Shown here piece after piece: positions 56,690 to 64,000 of a stretch of DNA of 64,000 nucleotides. The notes below the pieces were generated by a model. The model made no database searches. It was not told the DNA's origin and worked only from the letters and a program-made list of their open reading frames with translations. Positions within the stretch are counted from its first letter, which is position 1, and each line of letters starts with the position of its first letter. Source of the DNA: Dermatemys mawii (lineage: Eukaryota > Chordata > Testudines > Dermatemydidae); NCBI GenBank assembly GCA_007922305.1, contig ML677333.1, forward strand, positions 19,923,555 to 19,987,554, written 5' to 3'. The position numbers and the translations under genes were made by a program.

Positions 56690-59600
56690 CCTAAGAATGT
56701 GATCTTCAAAGCTAGCACAGTAGGCAGGGAGTCGCCTAAACTAGTAATGGCAAATGCTGACAAGAGCGGTGTGTCCTAAGAGCCAGATGTCTGTCGAAGA
56801 TTGTGCCTCTCTTTGCTTAGCAAGCTGTGACTAGGAACCCATCTGGAATCAGGTGGCTTAGGAAATGAGTTGGAGACTTCTACTGTGCCATACAAAATGG
56901 GGCGCTGCTTACTTTTAGCTCAGTGGAGAGAGCCAAGTTCAATTCCACTCTGCCAGAGAAGGAAAAGATTTGAACAGGTGTGGTCTCCCACACCTCAAGA
57001 AGGTGCTATAATCAATGAGCTATGTGATATTGTGATGTAGGTCTTTCTGAGTCTCATAAGATGTTCCATTCTGAATACATGTTTGTTTGGAGCAGGGTGG
57101 CTGGGTGCAGGATTTTCCACTTCCCAGGTGGGTGCTCAAATCACAGTGCTGGACATACCTGTCACCCAAGGTCTGTTCTACTGTGACTAAAAATCTAGTG
57201 ATTGGGCCAGAGATGAATGCAGTATGACTGTAAAGATGATCTGATACAGACTTCCAAAGAACATATTAATATTGAAGGCTGAATATTAATCTGCAGAAGC
57301 CAAATAATACTAAGATCCCAAGTTTACACACACACAAACTTAACTTTAATCACTTGGGTAGTCCTCTTAATGCCAGCGAGACTACTCATAGGAGTAAAGT
57401 TAAGCATGTGCATAAGCTTTTGAGGGATATGGGCTCAAGTTTGTATCGTAAGTATATTTAGGTTATGATAAACATGTAAGGTGATTTGGCTGCAGATGAT
57501 TTCCTTGATCCTCTGTACCATAAGACTGATTAGTGAGAGATCAAGTATAGCTGTGTAAAAAACTGTTGCTCCACCAGTTGAAAAAGTAGTATTTTGTGAA
57601 AAGAGGTACTGGTCGTTTGCCATAATGTGACTTCAAGAATTCTGCCATTTGCAACAAAATTTGTTCAGTGTTGTAAATGGCTATAATTCACCTTTAATCA
57701 AATCAATACCTTTTAATCACCTTTAATCAATACCTTTTCACAATCTGTTTTTTTAATGTGAGATTAGGAAAATGAAGAATAGTTTTTCTAAACTGTATAA
57801 AATTCTCATAGGATCAGCTGTTACAAACAAAACTTATTTCTGGACTTAGAGAACTGCTTTATGAATTCTGTTGTATGTCTTAAGTTTTATAAATAAATGT
57901 AATGGGGAAAAAATGAGGACCCCCTTCTGTTTCCAAGCATCCTGAACTCTACTTGTCTTTTTAGGCACTGATCTTGCAAGCTGATCAATGGAGACAGTTC
58001 TCGGCACCTTTGTGGAGCCGAACCAAAATCAGTGAAGCTCATGCGGGCCCAAGAGTCCATCCACACACATCACTTTATAAAGTCTGGGCCCTTCAGCATC
58101 AGAGACAGAAAGACATCAGTGTCGGAGCATAATGACTAATGTACTGCAATCAGAATAACACATATGCCAATACAAAATCTCTGATAAGTAAAAATGACAG
58201 TTTTAGCATTGAGGAAGTTGGCTAGCACCATAATGATACGATAGTTTGCATACTTTTAAGTGGATAGAAGCTGGATATTTTCTTTGTTAAAAATCAATTA
58301 ATATTAAAGCACAGTGGCTTTTTCTCCAAAGTGTGGATATGTGCACAGTGGAAGAGAATAGGTGACAAATCAATAAAGTAGGTATTTTTAAAAATTTGAA
58401 TCTTCTTAGCTTTGTTCAGTTCCAGGCAACACTCAAAATAGCATTCTAAAGTGTAAGTATAATTGAAACAGCACATGGTTTTAAACCTTCTCTATTAAAA
58501 GGTCTCAAAGGTAAATAGCAATACATTAAGAAAAATAATTTAGTTGTATAAATTAATGACTACAAACTGAGACAAATGTGATTTCCCAGTGTAAATGACA
58601 AAAGTATTCCAGCATTTTTTTCCCCCAGGGGATTATCGAGCCTTACCTACATTGATTACTTTTCCTTCAGCTAACCTATAAATGTAACATTATAGAGGAA
58701 ATTTTCAGTTTTAGAATGAGGGAAATACATACAAGAATAAGAAAATGGTTTTCAAATTATTAAAAAAAAATGAAATAAGTGTTTTTGACCATAAGGGCAT
58801 CCCTCCGAGAATTAAACGGAAAGTGACGATTGTGTTGGTTGTAATAGGAATGGATTTATGAAGTGGTAGAACAATAAATGTCACCTAAAAGCCTGCTTGC
58901 TGACAAACCTAAAATAATTACATCATTAATTCAGACAGTTTTTTCTGGTTTCAACTTTCTGTATGTATAAGCAACTTGGGATTAAATTTTTATTTGTGGT
59001 GGAAAGCCTGAATCAACATGCTTTGCCTGGAAGATTTCAATGGTGGTTTTGTGAGAAAGACTCCCTCTCATTGAACCTGGAGCAAGGACACAGCCAACGG
59101 ATAGCTGCTCTACTAACTACTACAGACGCTGTAGCCCAAAGGGGACTTTGCTCATTGGATTCATATAGCTTGCAGAGACTAGCTATGCCTTCAACATGTC
59201 CTGATCTTTTCTCAGTGCTACAGGAGGAGTCACTGTAGAATAATGCTAAAGGGTGAATGAGGAGTATGACATCTACCTGTCCTTCCTGTAGCCCAGCTTT
59301 TGCTGTATTTGAATCCTGGCAATTCTGGGGCACTGTGTGCCTTTGCAAAGGGGGACAGCTAGGACTGTGCCCTAAACTTGCTAAAGAACCCTTCGTGCAA
59401 TAGAATTTGAAGTTAACATCATTCCAAATGCAAAACTGGTTAATGAATTGAGATTGAGGTGGATTTGCTCACAGACACTTGATGCAGCTCTGTCTGGGAC
59501 CTTGAAGAGAGGAGGAGAAGAAAGCACAACCCTCCAAAAACAAGTAGGAGGGTTTAACAGTTTCATTCTGTATAAGAGGGCACACTCTGTGGCTTGGAAC

Positions 59601-59865
59601 ATGTTTACTGAACGTAATGTGTTTATTCAAGTTCAATAAAACAAAGATTATTTTGCCTTTTTTATTTTAAAGCTAATAAGCATCAAGCAGGCTAGTCAGT
59701 TCTGATGCCAGTCTTTTGAGGAGTGTCACCCAGATGCACAGCACAAGTTTGAAATACAGATATATCTATAACATAGAATTATTATACATGGCAAATTTAT
59801 AACATTTTTGCAGATATCTCACATGACATATCTGACACAACTGATTGGTACAGTATTGATAATCA
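56690..59865. other. Intergenic DNA, no gene recognised
   Basis: No exon or repeat family is supported. 57892-57897 is an AATAAA that could serve as a distal TMEM18 poly(A) signal. A frame at 58963-59238 has no recognisable domain. Confidence 0.5.
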
Positions 59866-59867
59866 TC

Positions 59868-60058
59868 AAGGCCGGCACTAGTATTTTTGCTGCCCCAAGC
59901 AAAAAAACCCAAAACCCCTGCTGGAGCGTCAGCTGAGAAAAAAGAAATGGTGGCCAGAGATGAAAGTGCTGCCCTAATATTGGCCTGAGTGCCCCTCCTT
60001 AAAAAGGGCTACCCTAAGTAGGTGCTTCCCAGGCTGGTGCCTAGAGCCGGACCTGGTA
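59868..60058. repeat. Possible MITE (GGCCGGC terminal)
   Basis: Starts 'aaggccggcactag', with 'ttttgctgccccaagc' following, and ends 'ggtgcctagagccggacctgg', which read inwards gives CCAGGTCCGGCTCTAGGCAC. The inverted ends and the 'gctgcccca' core match a reptile DNA-element family I recall. No target duplication was confirmed. Confidence 0.45.
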
Positions 60059-60115
60059 GTCATAGTATCCTAAAGTGTTCCCCAGAATCCATACAAGATC
60101 ACACTCTTATCCAAG

Positions 60116-61030
60116 CTATAGAATATCAGGATTGGAAGGGACCTCAGGAGATCATCTAGTCCAACCCCTTGCTCAAATCAAAGCAGGACCAATCCCCAAT
60201 TAAATCAACAGATTTTTGCCCCATAGCTCTAAATGGCCCCCTCAAAGATTGAACTCACGGCCCTGGTGTTACCTGGGGTTCCTTCAACCCAAAGCTCTTG
60301 GTAACTTTCACTCTGCAAGGTGATGTCAGGACATAAATCAGGGTAGACGTGGCCATCTGACCGATAGATGGCTGGCACAAACAGCACGACACAGGAGTGC
60401 TTTCACCTAAAGCTAAACTTTACTTGGTCTCAAGCACTGACATACGTCTGCAACAGATTAGTAAAACACCCCCAACCCATGCTAATTACCAAAGCTGAGA
60501 GTGGCTCTCAAGTGGCACAGCAGCAGCCCATCTACCGCTGGGCACTGCATGATGTATCCAGAGGGAGAGTCCAGAAAAGTCCAACTACCTCAAACTTTTC
60601 CCCCTTATTTATACATTAATATGTCCTTTAAAGAAAACTTGTTACAAGCAATTCAATGGTCCAGCAAGAGGTTTGTTCTGATTATTGATTAACCAGGTGT
60701 GGGTATTTTGGGAGTTTGCAGCCTTGAGGCCCCCACAATAGATATTCCTGGGGCACACCCTGCTCTTCTAAAATGCATGTATCAGCAACTTCAGCACAAT
60801 TCTTATCAGGAAGGATGCAGGTCAAACTGCCCTATCTGTAACACACAAAGACCCCATCCCCTCCTGCCTTGGTCAGGCTGAGGTTGTGACTTGACCAATT
60901 TACAACCTGCTGACTTTACTGCTTTTTGCAATAAGCATATTGATTTCAGGCATTTTACTGGTTTGCTGACATCCACCCATACACTGGGTTTAGTAGGCTA
61001 ATGCTCAAACCATTGAGCTATCCCTCTCTA
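60116..61030 (-). mobile_element. CR1 3' end split by a solo LTR
   Basis: 60116-60266 carries the CR1 reverse-complement 3' end ('agaatatcaggattggaagg', 'gacctcaggagatcatctag', 'caccccttgctcaaatcaaa'-like text). The same element resumes at 60984 with 'ctgggtttagtaggctaatg', 'ctcaaaccattgagctatcc'. Removing the 717-bp insert and one CTGG copy joins the two halves into continuous CR1 text. Confidence 0.83.
60267..60983 (-). mobile_element. Solo LTR of an endogenous retrovirus-type element, 717 bp
   Basis: A long terminal repeat left after recombination between two LTRs; it has no protein-coding region. On the minus strand it begins TGTATGGGTGG and ends AGGTAACA, the TG...CA ends of an LTR, and has TGTATAAATAA (60614-60604), a TATA-like promoter box. 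A 4-bp target duplication CTGG lies at 60263-60266 and 60984-60987. Four bases is usual for gammaretrovirus-like (ERV1) integration, so that class is inferred. It interrupts a CR1 copy and is therefore younger. A related 3' part is at 47960-48121. Confidence 0.82.
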
Positions 61031-61039
61031 TGGGTAAGA

Positions 61040-61415
61040 GTCTATACTTTGTGGCGGTGCAGACTACAGGGTTATGAATTGCAGAGTGCATCAAAGTGTG
61101 CTATTTGAAAGAAGACTGTTTTAATGCAAACTAGATACCTTTAAGTTTTCTCCAGCCAGGGCAGTTAGAGTGCAATGACTGGGTGCTCTTTGCAATTCAT
61201 GCTCCCATAATCCACACTGTGGCACATCATAGACAAAACTTAAGCCTTACTCATTCTTTCTCCATATCATCTCTAAGGTTTGGTCTGCCCCCCGCAACTA
61301 ATGTAAGTATAACTACATCACTCAGGAATGTGGAAAATCCATGCACCTGAGTGATGCAGTTATACCAACCCCTGGTGTAGACAGTGCTATATTGATGGGA
61401 GGGCTTCTCTTATCA
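61040..61415. other. Intergenic DNA, unrecognised
   Basis: No gene. 'tcctctaaggtttggtctgcc' and 'gtgatgcagttataccaa', 'cctggtgtagacagtgctat' near 61270-61390 hint at a decayed MITE, without clear ends. Confidence 0.4.
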
Positions 61416-61416
61416 G

Positions 61417-61507
61417 CATAGAATCATATAATATCAGGCTTGGAAGTGACCCCAGGAGGTCATCTAGTCCAACCCCCTGCTCAAAGCAGGACTAATCCCC
61501 AGCTAGC
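61417..61507 (-). mobile_element. CR1 3' end fragment
   Basis: 'catagaatcatataatatca', 'ggcttggaagtgaccccagg', 'aggtcatctagtccaacccc' and 'ctgctcaaagcaggactaat' are the reverse complement of a CR1 3' end of the (ATTCTATG)n type, the same subtype as the copy at 60116. Confidence 0.85.
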
Positions 61508-61689
61508 AAGCTAATAGCATAGCTACTGCCTCTCAGGGAGATGGAGTACCTAAGCCAACAGGAGAAGCCCTCCTGTTGGGATAGGTACAGTTTCTGCTGA
61601 AGTGCTACAGCAGCACAGCTGCAGCCTTTTAAGCATAGACAAGCCATAAGAGATGTCCTTTCCTGTCCATCCACACAGCTAAAACTTTC

Positions 61690-62150
61690 ATCAAGGCTGT
61701 CATCATCTTGTGTCTCAATTACTCCAACATCCTTCTCTCTGGCCTTAACAAATGTAATCTTTTGACACTCATATCCATTCAGAATGCTGCCACAAAGATA
61801 ATTTTCCTGAGGTGTTGCTTTAAACTTGTGACCCTTTCTTTCCATCCTCCAATGGGTTCCCCTTCTCTACTGTATCAAACATAAACTGTTTGTCTTCACT
61901 TTCAAGGCTCTTCACAATCTAGCCCCACCCTATCTTTCATCTCTCATTCAGCATCACAATGTTGACTCCCTCCTCCAATCAGCCCATGATGTCAAACTTC
62001 ATCACCTACTTGTTACATTTTCAAACAAGTTCCTTTGTGCTTTTTTCTACCCTGTCCCTCACACTTGGGAGGAGCTCCCCATAAACATCCGCAAAGCTAA
62101 CTCATTTTCCTGCCTCCCGCAAACATTTCCTTTGCCATGATATCTTCAAA
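61690..62150 (+). mobile_element. L2 LINE, ORF2 C-terminal fragment
   Basis: Across several frames the plus strand shows the L2 RT C-terminal signature: 'NYSNILLSGLNKCN', 'ISIQNAATKIIF', then residues of the 'HWLP' and 'YRIKHKLFVFTFKALHNLAP' block, 'PYLSSLIQHH', 'PHTWEELPINIRKANS' and 'CLPQTF'. Frameshifts separate the blocks. 5' truncated and inactive. Confidence 0.75.
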
Positions 62151-62257
62151 GAACTTGACAGGGCTACCTATCATGCCAATCAAGGATGTCTCATTGTTTC
62201 CTTGAACTCCTCCATGGGTCAGTTTGTATCCATCTGTTGTCTCTTGTCTTGTACTTA

Positions 62258-62505
62258 GGGCTGGTCTATACTGGGGGAGGGGTCGACTGAAGATACGCAA
62301 CTTCAGCTACGTGAATAACATAGCTGATGTTGGCGTATCTTCAGCAGACTTACCTGCCGTCCTCATGGTGGTGTTGGGCGGCAGGGCGTTCCACCATCGA
62401 TTCCAGTTTGCGCCTCGCCGTTGGTGATCAATTTATCACGCCTTAACAAGACATGATAAATCGATCACCAAAAGATCATTTCTACCCGCCTATCCGGGTA
62501 TACAA
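62258..62505. mobile_element. Harbinger-type MITE, right end decayed
   Basis: Starts GGGCTGGTCTATACTGGGGG directly after TTA (62255-62257). Internal stems pair 'gatacgcaacttcagctacg' with 'agctgatgttggcgtatc', and 'ttggtgatcaatttatcacg' with 'catgataaatcgatcacca'. The same style of element is at 5361-5602. The right terminal repeat and target duplication are not preserved ('tatccgggtatacaaatac'). Confidence 0.65.
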
Positions 62506-62509
62506 ATAC

Positions 62510-64000
62510 AGAACATATTCCCAAGTGTACACAACTCATTGCCATTTTACAGTATGTGTGTATTCCAAAAGTGGGGTCCTGTAACTGAAAGTGCTAGACT
62601 GCTGACCTGGGCCAAAAGGCCCAGCAGACTTCATTTGTTATGATGGGATATATAGGGAAGAAGGTGATCTTTTATATAAATTGCTTGCAAACTGTGTAAG
62701 GTTTTAAAGATATTAATAACTCATATTGCTTCCAGAATAAAACTGCCCACCACTAACACAATGGGTGTTTTACAAGTTCTTATAGATAGGTAAATTACAC
62801 AGAGTGTCATTCACTCAAAGATACTCACCCCACATTGCAGTTTAGAGACCTATCAAGGGCTGCTCTAGTACAATGCATTAATCAGTCCACAGGTAACAGA
62901 GACGTAAATAAATGCAGTGAAATGCATTTCAGAGGAAAGGATGCAATCTGCTGGAAAAAGGCATTAAGAACCACCACAATGTTATGCATAATTCTGAAGT
63001 AGCATATAATGAGACACAAACAATTGTGACATTCAGGCTATCTTCTCAGCATATGTGTATGTCAGAAAAGAGGACATAGGTGTCAGGACACAAATGTTGC
63101 ATTCCTCCCCAGACTGACCAAAAAGCCATGGAGTTCACTATTTGCAAAATCTCCATGAACAGAGCTGCAGAGAAATCATGTCAGAGAAGAACCTAAGGTT
63201 TGATCTATGCATTTGAGCCTATAGAAGAACCCAGAAAATTAAGAGTTCAAGCCAAATCCCGCTGAAATAAATAGGAGATTTTCAGCTGAATGTTGGACTG
63301 GGTCTTAACTGCTTAAATGCAATAAAAATATCTTTAAAAAGTGAATAGTAGAATTAATGAATTGAAAGATAATTTAGTGTCATTATATAGAAATTTTAAT
63401 TTGACTAATGGTGACTGACCAATAAGAAAAATAATCTGTGAAAAATTAAAATAGCAAATCATAAATATTTGTATTGAATTTTTAAAATTTAATCTTTGTC
63501 TGAGAAATGCCAATGCCTCTATTCAATTCTTGACTGTATAATACATGTCTCCTAGTTCACTGATTAATGTACAGCAGTATTGCCAGTCATCTGCTTCTCT
63601 CTACATTGTAAAAATGTGTTTAAAATATTTTAGCTGCATGGAACCTTTAAATTGGAACCCTGAATGATAGCTTGTCATCCCAATTAAAAGACATCACCAT
63701 TTAAATAATTCCAATAAGCCCTAAAAATAAAATACTGTGCTGAATAAAAATACCAGAAGAAAAATGATATTAGTTGTATTTCTTTTATATTCGATCCGTA
63801 TTTTTTCATCTTCTAATCTTTATTTGTCAGCTTCTGGATTAAAAAACTAGGAGATCAGAATTTTACACTGAAGTAAGCAGCACTGAACCCCTTAATGCTC
63901 TCTTGAATGTATCCCTTTTAATCAGATTTATGTTAATTATATCCCAATTAAGCAACAGTCATTACTATACACTATGATTAGGCTAAACTGGTCTCTTGAG
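62510..64000. other. Intergenic DNA, no gene recognised
   Basis: AT-rich. A fragment at about 63245-63305 resembles the fold-back repeat near 4 kb ('aaatcccgctgaaataaa'). No gene or other repeat is supported. Confidence 0.5.

Noticed and set aside
61492..61845. 117-codon open frame on the minus strand
   Set aside because: It overlaps a CR1 end and antisense L2 sequence. No domain was recognised.
1..64000. CRISPR arrays, tRNA or rRNA genes
   Set aside because: No regularly spaced repeats, no tRNA cloverleaf with A and B boxes and no rRNA-like segment were seen. The window is vertebrate chromosomal DNA.

Overview
The window is 64 kb of vertebrate nuclear DNA, most likely from a turtle. The abundant CR1 LINEs (of at least two 3'-end types), Penelope-like (PLE) tails, Harbinger and hAT MITEs, a DIRS-type tyrosine-recombinase retroelement, L2 and a degraded L1 fit a sauropsid, and the CR1, PLE and LTR subfamilies resemble those I know from turtle genomes. 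The species call rests on remembered repeat families, not a search. There is no sign of prokaryotic, organellar or plasmid DNA.

One ordinary gene is present. TMEM18 lies on the + strand at 50035-55339, with five coding exons, all splice sites GT-AG and a 135-residue product. It starts in a TATA-less CpG island (about 49.7-50.5 kb) that contains a 10-base N gap. A poly(A) signal lies about 0.5 kb past the stop, and another possible one further on. The rest of the window is intergenic, which fits the gene-poor surroundings of TMEM18 in other amniotes.

Layout. 1-19 kb: AT-rich, with scattered CR1, a Harbinger MITE, LTR-like remnants and PLE tails. 19.3-30.05 kb: one old L1 copy opened by a 2.5 kb hAT-Charlie element (22754-25215) and a 4.4 kb two-gene Harbinger element (25418-29792). 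The hAT element itself carries an inverted PLE insertion. 31.3-34.4 kb: a DIRS-like element split by two PLE insertions, each with a perfect target-site duplication (TSD), next to hAT and RTE-like fragments. 35.8-38.3 kb: a Ty3/Gypsy integrase remnant, a fold-back PLE insertion and a 75-bp inverted repeat. 38.3-45 kb: almost featureless. 45.4-48.1 kb: CR1 and LTR fragments. 49.1-49.6 kb: two hAT MITEs, one inserted at the edge of the other, abutting the CpG island. 55.9-62.5 kb: CR1, a long hairpin hAT MITE, a CR1 split by a solo LTR, an L2 fragment and a second Harbinger-like MITE.

No intact mobile-element protein is present: every transposase, integrase or reverse transcriptase seen has stops, frameshifts or truncations. 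I found no new multi-gene system. The most interesting structures are the PLE insertions. Several are head-to-head inverted and still flanked by perfect 12-13 bp target duplications, and one is only about 28 bp long.
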